Source: an uncultured Muribaculaceae bacterium (GTDB lineage Bacteria; Bacteroidota; Bacteroidia; Bacteroidales; Muribaculaceae). Taken from it: a DNA stretch of 64,000 nucleotides. A program made the position numbers and the translations under genes. Positions within the stretch are counted from its first letter, which is position 1, and each line of letters begins with the position of its first letter. The stretch spans positions 23,594 to 87,593 of the forward strand of contig CAJUKU010000010.1 of the NCBI GenBank assembly GCA_910587425.1, read 5' to 3'. The notes below the pieces were generated by a model. That model saw only the letters and a program-made list of their open reading frames with translations. It had not been told where the DNA came from and did no database searches. Shown here piece after piece: positions 28,201 to 36,099 of the stretch.

Positions 28201-28491
28201 TTCCTCAACAACAACGGTGTGGAGGCTGTAGCCGCCGGCTGGCCGGATGAGAAGGACAAGGGCGAGAATGTGCTCGACCTGATATCGTCGCACAAGGTGG
28301 ATCTGGTGGTCAACATACCGAAGAACCACTCACGCCGCGAGCTCACAAACGGTTACCGCATACGCCGCTGGGCTATCGACCACAATATACCGCTCATAAC
28401 CAACGCACGTCTTGCCGGAGCTTACATCAAAGCATTCCTAAACCGTCCGGTGGAGACTATCGCTATCACCCCCTGGAGCGAATACAAATAA
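25276..28491 (+). CDS. carB: Carbamoyl-phosphate synthase large subunit
   Basis: Makes carbamoyl phosphate for pyrimidine and arginine synthesis. With the start at 25276 (MAMKKVLLLGSGALKIGQAG) it has 1071 residues, normal for the family. Order: first carboxyphosphate ATP-grasp half (ALGGLGSGICTND; YRIIEINARLSRSSALASKA), oligomerisation region, second carbamate ATP-grasp half beginning at VVLGSGAYRIGSSVEFDWC (KVIECNLRASRSFPFVSK), and a C-terminal MGS-like allosteric domain (YKIYATEGTAQFL). The glutaminase subunit carA is not beside it. The upstream in-frame codon at 25264 is less likely. asd follows after 25 bp. Confidence 0.96.
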   Translation: MAMKKVLLLGSGALKIGQAGEFDYSGSQALKALREEGISTVLINPNIATIQTSEGVADQVYFLPVTPYFVEEVIKKERPDGILLAFGGQTALNCGTELYLNGTLERYGVKVLGTSVEAIMITEDRDLFVKKLNEIEVKTPVSQAVESIDDAVEVAHRIGYPVMVRSGYALGGLGSGICTNDAEFRAHCESALAYSRQILVEESLKGWKEIEFEVIRDANDHCFTVVPMENFDPLGIHTGESIVVAPIVSLRPEQISMLEEIARRVVRHIGIVGECNIQYAFNAETNDYRIIEINARLSRSSALASKASGYPLAFVAAKLALGYTLDQIGEMGTPNSAYEAPKVDYMIVKIPRWDLTKFAGVDREIGSSMKSVGEIMSIGKSFEEIMQKGLRMIGQGMHGFVGNNDIEFADLDHALEHPTDLRIFAIAEALQRGYTIERIVELTKIDRWFISRLDNIVRYAAHLAEFDSIEKIDRATMHEAKRLGFSDFQIARLVENPKGKMDDEVMRVRKHRKSLDVLPAVQRINTVASEYPDLTNYLYVTYGSVTHAIPYGMNAGNNIVVLGSGAYRIGSSVEFDWCSVNAATTCRRLGYRSIMINYNPETVSTDYDMCDRLYFDELSFERVMDIIELESPKGVIVSVGGQIPNNLAMKLYGSHVPVLGTSPVSIDRAENRHKFSAMLDQLGIDQPRWKELTTEEDIRDFVSEVGFPVLVRPSYVLSGAAMNVCHDYDEMHRFLAQAAKVSKEYPVVVSEFLQNAKEIEFDAVARNGEIVEYAISEHVEFAGVHSGDATLVFPAQKIYMATARRIKRISARIAKELNISGPFNIQYLAKDNDVKVIECNLRASRSFPFVSKVLKKNFIADATRIMLGEKVEPTDSSTFDIDYIGVKASQFSFARLHKADPVLGVDMSSTGEVGCLGRDFDEALLNAMLSVGNHVPQGGVLVSSGDVRGKVDMLDACRRLAEHGYKIYATEGTAQFLNNNGVEAVAAGWPDEKDKGENVLDLISSHKVDLVVNIPKNHSRRELTNGYRIRRWAIDHNIPLITNARLAGAYIKAFLNRPVETIAITPWSEYK

Positions 28492-28516
28492 TAAACTCCT
28501 CTTTTTAACGGAAGAA

Positions 28517-29536
28517 ATGAATATAGCAATTGTAGGCGCAAGTGGCGCCGTAGGTCAGGAGTTCCTCCGGGTGCTCGACCAGCAGAATTTCCCTATCGAT
28601 GAGCTTACGCTTTTCGGTTCACAGCGCAGTGCCGGACGCAGTTATACATTCCGTGGCAAGCAGTACACCGTTAAGCTCCTCCAGCACAACGATGATTTCC
28701 GCGGAATAGACATCGCATTCGTATCAGCCGGTGGCGGCACCTCGCAGGAGTTTGCCGAGACCATCACCAAGCATGGCACACTGATGATCGACAACTCGAG
28801 CGCTTTCCGTATGGATAAGGATGTGCCGCTTGTGGTTCCGGAAGTGAACGGCGACGATGCCTTCAACACTCCCCGCGGCATAATAGCCAACCCGAACTGC
28901 ACCACTATACAGATGGTGGTGGCTCTGAAGCCTATCAACGATCTCAGCCCGATCCGCCGTGTGCATGTGGCTACCTATCAGGCTGCCTCCGGTGCCGGTG
29001 CCGCTGCTATGGATGAGCTTGTCGAGCAGTATGCGCAGCTCGGACGCGGAGAGGAGCCCACGGTGGAGAAATTCGCCTATCAGCTCGCCTACAACGTCAT
29101 CCCACAGGTCGATGTGTTCACCGACAACGGTTACACCAAGGAGGAGATGAAGATGTTCAACGAGACGAAGAAGATCATGCATGCTCCCGATCTGAATGTC
29201 AGCGCAATGTGTGTCCGTGTGCCTGTCATGCGTGCCCACAGCGAGGCTGTATGGATAGAGACGGAGCGTCCCATAAGTGTCGAGGAGGCACGTGAGGCAT
29301 TTGAGAAGGGGGAAGGGCTTGTGGTTATCGACAATCCCGCAGCCAAGGAGTACCCCATGCCGCTTCCCACTGCCGGACTCGATCCTGTCTATGTAGGGCG
29401 TATCCGTAAGGATATTACCTGCGAGAATGGACTGACGTTCTGGATCGTTGGCGACCAGATTAAGAAAGGTGCCGCTCTCAATGCCGTGCAGATCGCCCAG
29501 TATCTGATAGCCCACGGCAAGAAGTTCGGTAAGTAA
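28517..29536 (+). CDS. asd: Aspartate-semialdehyde dehydrogenase
   Basis: Reduces aspartyl phosphate to the semialdehyde in Lys, Thr, Met and diaminopimelate synthesis. The 339-residue protein has the N-terminal NADP site IVGASGAVGQEFLRVL, the catalytic Cys in ANPNCTTIQM, and the substrate-binding RVPVMRAHSEAVWIE segment. It lies 25 bp behind carB and is probably co-transcribed, although the pathways differ. Confidence 0.96.
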   Translation: MNIAIVGASGAVGQEFLRVLDQQNFPIDELTLFGSQRSAGRSYTFRGKQYTVKLLQHNDDFRGIDIAFVSAGGGTSQEFAETITKHGTLMIDNSSAFRMDKDVPLVVPEVNGDDAFNTPRGIIANPNCTTIQMVVALKPINDLSPIRRVHVATYQAASGAGAAAMDELVEQYAQLGRGEEPTVEKFAYQLAYNVIPQVDVFTDNGYTKEEMKMFNETKKIMHAPDLNVSAMCVRVPVMRAHSEAVWIETERPISVEEAREAFEKGEGLVVIDNPAAKEYPMPLPTAGLDPVYVGRIRKDITCENGLTFWIVGDQIKKGAALNAVQIAQYLIAHGKKFGK

Positions 29537-29561
29537 GAAAGGAAATAATATAAGATCGAAC

Positions 29562-29595
29562 GCGCCACGCGTGTGATAAGCCGCACGCGTGGCGC
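29562..29595. repeat. 12-bp perfect inverted repeat between asd and the antiporter gene
   Basis: GCGCCACGCGTG (29562-29573) pairs with CACGCGTGGCGC (29584-29595), 10-nt loop. It is too GC-rich to be accidental in position but lacks a T-run. It could terminate carB-asd or act as a leader hairpin of the antiporter gene, whose ATG is 17 bp downstream. Confidence 0.55.
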
Positions 29596-29611
29596 TGTTC
29601 ATAGGTTCAGA

Positions 29612-31792
29612 ATGGCGCTTGTCCCACATATCCCTGCCGCCACACCGATGCTCACTGCACCGGTGCCGATTTTCCTTGCCGTTCTCCTTATAATACTCAT
29701 TGCGCCGATCCTGCTGAACAAGTTGAAGATACCGCATATAGTGGGGCTTATCGCGGCGGGAGTGGTTGTGGGTCCATACGGTCTGAACCTCCTGGCGCGC
29801 GACATGAGTTTCGAGGTGTTCGGGCAGGTCGGTATCCTCTACCTGATGTTTCTGGCGGGAGTGGAGATTGATATGTACCACTTGCGGAAAAATCTCCGTA
29901 AAGGGGTCGTATTCGGACTCTATACATTCCTTATCCCGCTTGCATTGGGTGCAGTCGCCGCAGGCGTCCTGCTCGGGCTTGAACCGCTCACGGCGGTGCT
30001 GATGGCATCGATGTTTGCCGCCCATACGCTTATAGCATATCCTATTGTATCGCGTTTCGGGCTGACCCGTCAGCCTGCGGTTGTGATAGCGATTGCGGGA
30101 ACAATCTTTACAGTGCTTGGCTCGCTCATAGTGCTTGCGGCTGTCGTAGGTGTGTGCCGTACAGGTGAGTTCCGAATATCCGCAATACTCCGTTTGCTCG
30201 GCTCGCTTGTGGTCTACTGTGTAGCCCTGACTTATCTCTACCCGCGCATCACGAGGTGGTTTTTCAAGCATTGGAATGACAATATCCTCCAGTACATCTA
30301 TGTGATCGCCATGATGTTCATAGCGGCGCAGCTTGCGCTGTGGGCAGGGATTGAAGGGGTATTCGGAGCATTCTTCGCCGGTATTGTCCTGAACCGTTAC
30401 ATACCTGCGAAATCTCCGCTGATGAGCCGTATAGAGTTTGTCGGCAACGCATTGTTCATCCCCTACTTCCTGATAGGCGTAGGTATGCTTATTAATATAG
30501 GAGTGGTATTGCGTGGATGGAGCACGCTGTATGCCGCAGGTGTGATGACGGCGGTGGCTATGGCATGCAAATGGCTTGCGGCTTTCGCGACGCAGCGCAC
30601 ATACCGTATGCGCAATGTTGACAGGTCGATGCTTTACCAGTTGTCGAACGCCCATACGGCTGTGGCGCTCGCGGTGGTGACCATTGGTTACGGAATGGGG
30701 CTGTTCGACGAGGTGATACTCAACGGCACGGTGATCATGATACTGATTACCTGTACTGTATCGAGCATGGGCACAGCGCGTGCTGCGTCGAGAATGAAGA
30801 TCCTGGCATTGTCGGACGATGCCGTGGCGACCGGTCAGGCGAAACGCCGGCACCGGCAGAATGTGCTCATACCGATAGCCAATCCGATGACGGCACCCGA
30901 ACTGGTGGATCTTGCATTGCTGATGCGTGGCACAGCCGAGGGTGAGGTGTACGGATTGCATGTGCGCAACGATAATTCTGCTTCATCGCGTGCAGTAGGG
31001 CGCAATTCGCTCGATATCGCCGAGCAGGTGGCATCGAGCGTCGATGTCCGCCTTGTTCCTCTCGACCGCTACGACCTTAACTTTGTCACCGGTGTTATAA
31101 ACACTATAGAGGAACGTGATATCGACCGTGTCATAATCGGGTTGCACCGCCGTCTGAACGTGATCGACTCTTTCTTCGGTGACAAACTTACCAACCTGCT
31201 GCGCGCCACCAACAAGATGGTGGTGATAACCCGCTGCTTCATCCCGATCAATACGATGACGCGCATTGTCGTAGCGGTTCCACAGAGCGCACAGTATGAG
31301 ACAGGTTTCTCAGAGTGGGTGACAGCTTTAGGCAATCTCACCGCACAGCTTGGCTGCCGTATGATAGTGTGCTGCTACGAATCCACCCGTAAGGCATTCC
31401 AGGCGGTAATCCATTCGCGCCGTTTCGACATACGCTGCGAATACAGGCTGATAGAGCAGTGGGACGATTTCATACTGCTCGCCAACAAGATCATGGACGA
31501 TGATCTCTTTGTGGTCATAAACGCACGCCGTGCGTCGGTGTCGCACACCGGTGATCTTGACACGCTTCCTACCTTCCTCCAGCGCTATTTCGCGCAGAAC
31601 AACCTTATTGTCATCTATCCTGAGCAGTTCGGCGAGCAGGCTGATGAGATAGCCATGACAGACACGATGGCTGCCGACGTGGTGAGCGCACCCTCTCCGC
31701 TCTGGTTGCGCGGTGTGGCGCTATGGCGACGTGTCGCAGGAATATACCGCCGCCTGACCCATGGCTCGCGCAGCCGCCGTCTGGATCTCTGA
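29612..31792 (+). CDS. Cation/proton antiporter (CPA2 type) with a cytoplasmic Usp-like tail
   Basis: A 726-residue membrane transporter. Residues about 1-400 hold roughly 12 hydrophobic segments (PVPIFLAVLLIILIAPILL; KIPHIVGLIAAGVVVGPYGL; LYLMFLAGVEIDMYHL) with the LAGxEID signature of monovalent cation/proton antiporter-2 proteins. The remaining 330 residues are soluble and look like two universal-stress-protein-like units (starting QNVLIPIANPMTAPELVDLA and TRIVVAVPQSA). Ion specificity (Na+ or K+) cannot be read. The GTG at 29573 is in frame, but the ATG at 29612 lies past the inverted repeat and begins just before the first membrane helix. Confidence 0.88.
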   Translation: MALVPHIPAATPMLTAPVPIFLAVLLIILIAPILLNKLKIPHIVGLIAAGVVVGPYGLNLLARDMSFEVFGQVGILYLMFLAGVEIDMYHLRKNLRKGVVFGLYTFLIPLALGAVAAGVLLGLEPLTAVLMASMFAAHTLIAYPIVSRFGLTRQPAVVIAIAGTIFTVLGSLIVLAAVVGVCRTGEFRISAILRLLGSLVVYCVALTYLYPRITRWFFKHWNDNILQYIYVIAMMFIAAQLALWAGIEGVFGAFFAGIVLNRYIPAKSPLMSRIEFVGNALFIPYFLIGVGMLINIGVVLRGWSTLYAAGVMTAVAMACKWLAAFATQRTYRMRNVDRSMLYQLSNAHTAVALAVVTIGYGMGLFDEVILNGTVIMILITCTVSSMGTARAASRMKILALSDDAVATGQAKRRHRQNVLIPIANPMTAPELVDLALLMRGTAEGEVYGLHVRNDNSASSRAVGRNSLDIAEQVASSVDVRLVPLDRYDLNFVTGVINTIEERDIDRVIIGLHRRLNVIDSFFGDKLTNLLRATNKMVVITRCFIPINTMTRIVVAVPQSAQYETGFSEWVTALGNLTAQLGCRMIVCCYESTRKAFQAVIHSRRFDIRCEYRLIEQWDDFILLANKIMDDDLFVVINARRASVSHTGDLDTLPTFLQRYFAQNNLIVIYPEQFGEQADEIAMTDTMAADVVSAPSPLWLRGVALWRRVAGIYRRLTHGSRSRRLDL

Positions 31793-31818
31793 TGCGCGCG
31801 TATTTTTGTAATTCACAG

Positions 31819-31850
31819 CTTGACGGTTTGCTGTCAATGACGTAACTTTG
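31819..31850 (+). promoter_or_regulatory. Promoter of the LOG-family gene
   Basis: TAACTTTG at 31843-31850 with CTTG at 31819-31822, spacing 20 bp (three of four bases match the -33 consensus). It excludes the in-frame TTG at 31848 as start. Confidence 0.6.
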
Positions 31851-31880
31851 CACTCTAAACAGCCTGTAAATACCCCCGCG

Positions 31881-32438
31881 ATGGTTGAAAATAAAGAGAA
31901 AGCAATATGCGTCTACGGTGCCTCAAACGATGATATCGCCGCCTGCTACAAAGATGCTGCCCGCGAACTGGGGCGACTTGTCGCCGAGTCGGGTCGGATC
32001 CTTGTGAGCGGAGGAGGGCGTGGCGGTCTGATGGCAGCAGCTATCGAGGGGGCTGTCGCAGCCGGAGGATTTACAGTCGGTGTGCTTCCCGGTTTTATGG
32101 TGGAGCGTGGGTGGCAGCATCCGTCGCTCTCGCGCATGATAACCACTCCCGATATGCATTCACGCAAACGCACTATGGCTGATCTTGCCTGCGGTGTGGT
32201 GGCAATGCCCGGCGGTGTCGGCACGCTTGAAGAGCTTATGGAGATTATCACCTGGCGGCAGCTGGGGCTTTTCGCCGGGAAAGTCGTCATACTTAATACT
32301 GAAGGTTTCTACAACCCGCTTCTTGAGATGCTTGATCAGTGCACGCGTCTCGGATTTATGCGCCATGGCTCTGAGCCACTCTGGAGTGTGGCGGCGACAC
32401 CTTCTGAAGCTATTAAACTGTTGGATGCCGATGCCTGA
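31881..32438 (+). CDS. LOG family protein (nucleoside 5'-monophosphate phosphoribohydrolase-like)
   Basis: A 185-residue Rossmann-fold protein of the LOG/lysine-decarboxylase-like group. The motif PGGVGTLEE (catalytic Glu, phosphate loop) is present, as is the N-terminal GASNDD region and SGGGRGGLM. Characterised LOG enzymes release adenine-type cytokinin bases from nucleotides; in bacteria the role is mostly unproven. The start at ATG 31881 is set by the promoter. Its last 8 bp overlap the DUF4271 gene. Confidence 0.9.
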   Translation: MVENKEKAICVYGASNDDIAACYKDAARELGRLVAESGRILVSGGGRGGLMAAAIEGAVAAGGFTVGVLPGFMVERGWQHPSLSRMITTPDMHSRKRTMADLACGVVAMPGGVGTLEELMEIITWRQLGLFAGKVVILNTEGFYNPLLEMLDQCTRLGFMRHGSEPLWSVAATPSEAIKLLDADA

Positions 32439-33315
32439 CGAACCTTCGGCGCTTTTCGGCGCACAATCAGTGGCAGAGGCGGTGCCTTCAGCAACTGTGT
32501 CGCCCGACACACTCGGCGTGACTCATGCTGCCGGGCGTGCTGTGCTGCCTGCGCCGTTTGATACGACACACTGCAGGGAGCTCGACGCCCCTTCCGACAG
32601 GCTTACGTGGTATGCTACCGGACGCGTGCCGTACACACGCGGCATGGAGGCTATTCCGCGCCCGCAGATGCCGGGAAATGATACCGGTGTCATGGCTATG
32701 CTCATGGCACTGCTCATGCTTCTTGCGCTGAACTGCCGCAATTACGCCACATTTTTCAAGACGTTCACAGCTGATCTGCTGAAAGTGCGTGAGCGTGACA
32801 ATATATTTGACGATCATACGCTGTCGGAAACCCGTATAATAATCTCACTGCTGCTGTCGCTTTGCGTCTGTGAGGGCATTCTTCTATTCTCGGCGGTTTC
32901 AGAGCAAGGAGCGGCACTTCCTGCGTCAATGTCGGTATGTATAGCTGCGCTTACGGTTGCTGCAGGAGTGTATTACTGTTGGCAATTCGCCGCCTATGCC
33001 GCAGTAGGCTATCTGTTCACGGCTCCATGGCTTGCAAAGCAGTGGTTGCGTGGCTTCAATGCGTCGCAGGCTCTGCTGGGACTGTTTCTGTTGATTCCGG
33101 CAATGGGTGTGCTGTTCCGTCCGGAGGCTACCGAAGGATTTCTGATAGCTTCCGGTATGCTGTATGTCACGGCTCGCCTGATATTCATCTGCAAAGGGTT
33201 TAAAATTTTTTACCACAATAGTTTTTCGCTAATCTACTTTATTTTGTACCTTTGCACCCTGGAAATCGTGCCGCTGATCTTCATCTATCGCGGCTTACTT
33301 TTTCTCAGAGGTTAA
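32431..33315 (+). CDS. DUF4271 integral membrane protein
   Basis: A 294-residue protein beginning inside the LOG stop region (ATGCCTGACG). The first about 85 residues are soluble. Then come about six to seven hydrophobic helices (VMAMLMALLMLLAL; IIISLLLSLCVCEGILLF; LLGLFLLIPAMGVLF; LIYFILYLCTLEIVPLIFIY). This is the DUF4271 pattern, found in Bacteroidota next to a HemD-like gene. Function unknown; an inner-membrane role is clear. The promoter for the downstream HemD-like gene lies within the last codons of this gene. Confidence 0.85.
   Translation: MPDEPSALFGAQSVAEAVPSATVSPDTLGVTHAAGRAVLPAPFDTTHCRELDAPSDRLTWYATGRVPYTRGMEAIPRPQMPGNDTGVMAMLMALLMLLALNCRNYATFFKTFTADLLKVRERDNIFDDHTLSETRIIISLLLSLCVCEGILLFSAVSEQGAALPASMSVCIAALTVAAGVYYCWQFAAYAAVGYLFTAPWLAKQWLRGFNASQALLGLFLLIPAMGVLFRPEATEGFLIASGMLYVTARLIFICKGFKIFYHNSFSLIYFILYLCTLEIVPLIFIYRGLLFLRG
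33247..33254 (+). promoter_or_regulatory. -7 box inside the DUF4271 gene, for the hemD-like operon
   Basis: TACCTTTG within the coding end of DUF4271, with TTTT (not TTTG) 20 bp upstream. It would give an independent transcript with a leader of about 140 nt for the downstream genes. Confidence 0.4.
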
Positions 33316-33398
33316 GCACTGATTCTCAATTCTTTCATTGCTGACACCACTCCCCGAGACACAATAAAAGCTAAAAACGCTCTAAACACACGACGGTA

Positions 33399-34160
33399 GT
33401 GAAAGTAAAAAAAATTCTCGTTTCCCAGCCGAAGCCGACATCCGAGAAGTCACCCTACTTCGAGATTGCCGACAAATATGGCGTGGACATTGAGTTTCGT
33501 CCATTTATCAAGGTTGAGGGTCTGACTGCAAAGGAATTCCGCCAGTCGAAGATCAACATTGCCGATTTCACGGCCATCATATTCACCGCGCGCACGGCGA
33601 TCGACCATTTCTTCCGTCTCGCCGAGGAGATGCGTGTGAGCATACCCGACACGATGAAGTATTTCTGCACCACGGAGTCGATAGCTCTTTACCTTCAGAA
33701 GTACATAGTGTACCGCAAACGTAAGATTTTCCACGGCAGCACAGGCAAGCTCGACGAGCTGTTACCGTTCCTAAAGAAGCACAACAAGGAGAAATTCCTT
33801 TTCGCTGTCAGCGATGTGCACAAGGATGAGACAAACATACTCGACAGCATCGGTCTTGATTACACAAAGGCTGTGATGTACCGCACGGTAAGCAATGATT
33901 TTGCCGCCGACGAGCCGTTTGATTACGACATGCTCATATTCTTCAGCCCCGCAGGTATCGACTCGCTCCTGAAGAATTTCCCCGACTTCAAGCAGGATGA
34001 GGTCAAGATCGGATGCTTCGGCAAGACCACAGCCAAGGCTGTGAAGGATGCCGGTCTGCGTCTTGATATCGAGGCTCCTTCGGAGACTTCTCCCTCCATG
34101 ACCGCCGCTCTCGATAACTTCCTGAAGAACAGCGCAGCTGCCGAGAAGGCAGGAAAATGA
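33399..34160 (+). CDS. Uroporphyrinogen-III synthase family protein (GTG start)
   Basis: A 253-residue HemD-fold protein. It starts at GTG (KVKKILVSQPKPT), reads as two similar alpha/beta domains, and carries the family features FTARTAIDHFF, YFCTTESIALYLQKY and LIFFSPAGIDSLL. In the canonical pathway the enzyme closes the tetrapyrrole ring. Many gut Bacteroidales lack the early haem genes, so the substrate here is uncertain. It heads the run rnpA-yidD-tatD-HAD-ribF, with 31 bp to rnpA. Confidence 0.85.
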   Translation: MKVKKILVSQPKPTSEKSPYFEIADKYGVDIEFRPFIKVEGLTAKEFRQSKINIADFTAIIFTARTAIDHFFRLAEEMRVSIPDTMKYFCTTESIALYLQKYIVYRKRKIFHGSTGKLDELLPFLKKHNKEKFLFAVSDVHKDETNILDSIGLDYTKAVMYRTVSNDFAADEPFDYDMLIFFSPAGIDSLLKNFPDFKQDEVKIGCFGKTTAKAVKDAGLRLDIEAPSETSPSMTAALDNFLKNSAAAEKAGK

Positions 34161-34191
34161 TCCTCTGCGCAGCGCGTCCGTTACTGTAACA

Positions 34192-34635
34192 ATGCCTCAT
34201 ACCCTACGCCTGTACAAGCGCGAGCGGCTTTGCTCGCTGACGGCTATAAACAGATTATTCTCACCGGCATCACCCGGTGAGAATAAAACTATTATGGCAT
34301 ACCCTTGGCGTGCGGTGTGGCGCCGTCGTCCGGATGCTGAGCCTGTAGCCGGGGGTGCGCCGGCTGAGGAGTGCGGGCATGATGTGCGGTTTCTCATAAG
34401 CGTTCCCAAACGTAAGCTGCGCCATGCCGTCGACCGTGTGACGATGCGTCGCCGCTGTCGTGAGGCGTATCGCCTTAACCGGGCGTGCATAGACGCCGGA
34501 GTGAATGCTGACCTTGCATTCATATATATAGCCGACACTCTTACCGATTATAAGTATACGGAGCGTGCGGTGCGCAAGATTCTCACCCGTCTCAGCCAGG
34601 GATTCGATCCCGGTTGCAGCAACTCCGCGGAGTGA
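34192..34635 (+). CDS. rnpA: Ribonuclease P protein component
   Basis: A 147-residue small basic protein that binds the RNase P RNA and helps cleave tRNA leaders. The RNR-type signature is RVTMRRRCREAYRLNR, and KYTERAVRKILTRL forms the final helix. It carries an internal insert with repeated Pro and Gly (AVWRRRPDAEPVAGGAPAEE) before the central strands. The TGA stop overlaps the yidD ATG by one base, so the two are translationally coupled, a conserved arrangement. Confidence 0.92.
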   Translation: MPHTLRLYKRERLCSLTAINRLFSPASPGENKTIMAYPWRAVWRRRPDAEPVAGGAPAEECGHDVRFLISVPKRKLRHAVDRVTMRRRCREAYRLNRACIDAGVNADLAFIYIADTLTDYKYTERAVRKILTRLSQGFDPGCSNSAE

Positions 34636-34868
34636 TGGCGCAGCTGTTGCGGCGAGTGTTCACCACACTCCTTATAATTCCGGTGAGGTTTTACCAACTC
34701 TGCATCTCGCCTATGTTTCCTCCGGTGTGCCGTTTCACTCCTACCTGCAGCCAGTATGCGGTTGAGGCGTTGCGTAAGCATGGACCGTTGCGCGGTCTTT
34801 GGCTGGCGGTGAAGCGTATATGCCGTTGCCACCCGTGGGGTGGTTCAGGATATGACCCTGTGCCATGA
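34635..34868 (+). CDS. yidD: Membrane protein insertion efficiency factor
   Basis: A 77-residue YidD protein, assisting Sec/YidC membrane insertion. The signature CRFTPTCSQYAVEAL and the ending CHPWGGSGYDPVP are diagnostic, and the N-terminus is amphipathic and membrane-facing. The ATG at 34635 shares its A with the rnpA stop (TGATG); a TTG at 34614 would be a poorer choice. The last four bases overlap the next gene (ATGA). Confidence 0.95.
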   Translation: MAQLLRRVFTTLLIIPVRFYQLCISPMFPPVCRFTPTCSQYAVEALRKHGPLRGLWLAVKRICRCHPWGGSGYDPVP

Positions 34869-35476
34869 TCACTGATTGCCATACTCACCGGACTGACGCA
34901 CGCGACGCTATAATAAATGTGTCGCCTGACTTCACGGAGTTCCTTCCCGGACGGTTCTACTCTGTCGGGATTCATCCGTGGCTGACGGCAGAAATGGCGG
35001 CTGAGGGTATTGAGAGGCTTATGGAACTTCTGCCCGTAGCAGCACGCCGTAGCGATGTCGTGGCGATAGGGGAGTCAGGCTTCGACCATCTGCGTGGCGG
35101 CGACATGGGATTGCAGAGAGAGCTTTTCAATCTGCATGCCCGACTTGCCGATGATCTTGGGAAGCCGTTGATAATACATTGCGTCCGCGCATGGAATGAT
35201 CTTTTGCACGCGCGGCGCGACATGGATCCGCATGCTCCATGGATAGTGCATGGCTTCCGTGGCAAACCTGAGCTTGCCCGACAGCTTACCGATGTCGGAA
35301 TGTACATATCGCTCGGTGAGCGATTCAATCCGGCTACAGCGCCTGTAATACCTCCGGAGCGATTGCTTGTGGAGACCGATGAGTCGGATCAGCCTATCGA
35401 TGCCATAGCTGCGGCTGTCAGCCCCACGGCGCTCGGCGATGCCGCCCGCAATCTTCAAAAAATACTCACTCTCTGA
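34865..35476 (+). CDS. TatD-family metal-dependent hydrolase
   Basis: A 203-residue TIM-barrel hydrolase, shorter than the usual 255 residues for TatD. The metal and catalytic residues are visible: HxH in DCHTH, Glu in IGESGFDH, His in LIIHCVRAW, His in VHGFRG, and Asp in VETDESDQP. TatD proteins are 3'-5' DNA exonucleases or deoxyribonucleases; the substrate here is not known. It overlaps yidD by 4 bp and is followed after 2 bp by a HAD gene. Confidence 0.9.
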   Translation: MITDCHTHRTDARDAIINVSPDFTEFLPGRFYSVGIHPWLTAEMAAEGIERLMELLPVAARRSDVVAIGESGFDHLRGGDMGLQRELFNLHARLADDLGKPLIIHCVRAWNDLLHARRDMDPHAPWIVHGFRGKPELARQLTDVGMYISLGERFNPATAPVIPPERLLVETDESDQPIDAIAAAVSPTALGDAARNLQKILTL

Positions 35477-35478
35477 CT

Positions 35479-36099
35479 ATGATACGAAATCTGCTTTTTG
35501 ATCTTGGTGGCGTGATTATGGATATACGCCGCGAACGTTGCATCGAGGCTTTCCGCGACCTCGGTATGGCTGAACCGGGACAGTTTCTCGGCGAATATGT
35601 TCAGGCGGGTCCGTTCGGGGCGCTTGAGGCGGGAGAGATCACTCCCGCGCAATTCCGCGACGAGTTGCGCCGTTATCTTCCGTCAGGCACTACCGACACG
35701 CAGATCGATGTGGCTTTCGAGCGTTTCCTCATAGGGGTTCCCGTGCACCGGCTGCAGGCATTGGAGCGGCTGCGCGAGAGATACCGCCTGTTTCTGCTAT
35801 CCAATACCAATGAGATAATGTGGAACTCCATGATCGCCGCCGAATTCCGCAAGGAGGGGCATGATATAGCGCATTATTTTGACGGTACACTCACATCGTT
35901 TGAGGCTCGTTCGATGAAGCCCGATGCCGCCATATTCCGCATTGCTGAGCAGAAATTCGGCATAAAGCCCGGAGAGACGCTATTTCTTGACGATTCGGCA
36001 TCAAATACGGAGGCTGCCGCAGCACTCGGTTTCGCTGTAATGACAGTGCCTCCGGGAAGTGAATTCATGACACTGCTCAAAGCAGCCCATTATGCCTGA
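35479..36099 (+). CDS. HAD-family hydrolase
   Basis: A 206-residue HAD subfamily IA phosphatase. Motif I is LLFDLGGVIMD (nucleophile Asp), motif II LLSNTNE, motif III around the Lys in EARSMKPDAAIF, and motif IV ETLFLDDSASN. A cap of four helices sits between motifs I and II. Substrate unknown; small sugar or nucleotide phosphates are usual. Its final 8 bp overlap ribF. Confidence 0.9.
   Translation: MIRNLLFDLGGVIMDIRRERCIEAFRDLGMAEPGQFLGEYVQAGPFGALEAGEITPAQFRDELRRYLPSGTTDTQIDVAFERFLIGVPVHRLQALERLRERYRLFLLSNTNEIMWNSMIAAEFRKEGHDIAHYFDGTLTSFEARSMKPDAAIFRIAEQKFGIKPGETLFLDDSASNTEAAAALGFAVMTVPPGSEFMTLLKAAHYA

Noticed and set aside
28724..30961. A 745-codon open frame on the minus strand
   Set aside because: It lies opposite asd and the antiporter gene, is His/Arg-rich with no domain, and arises from the codon bias of the sense genes.
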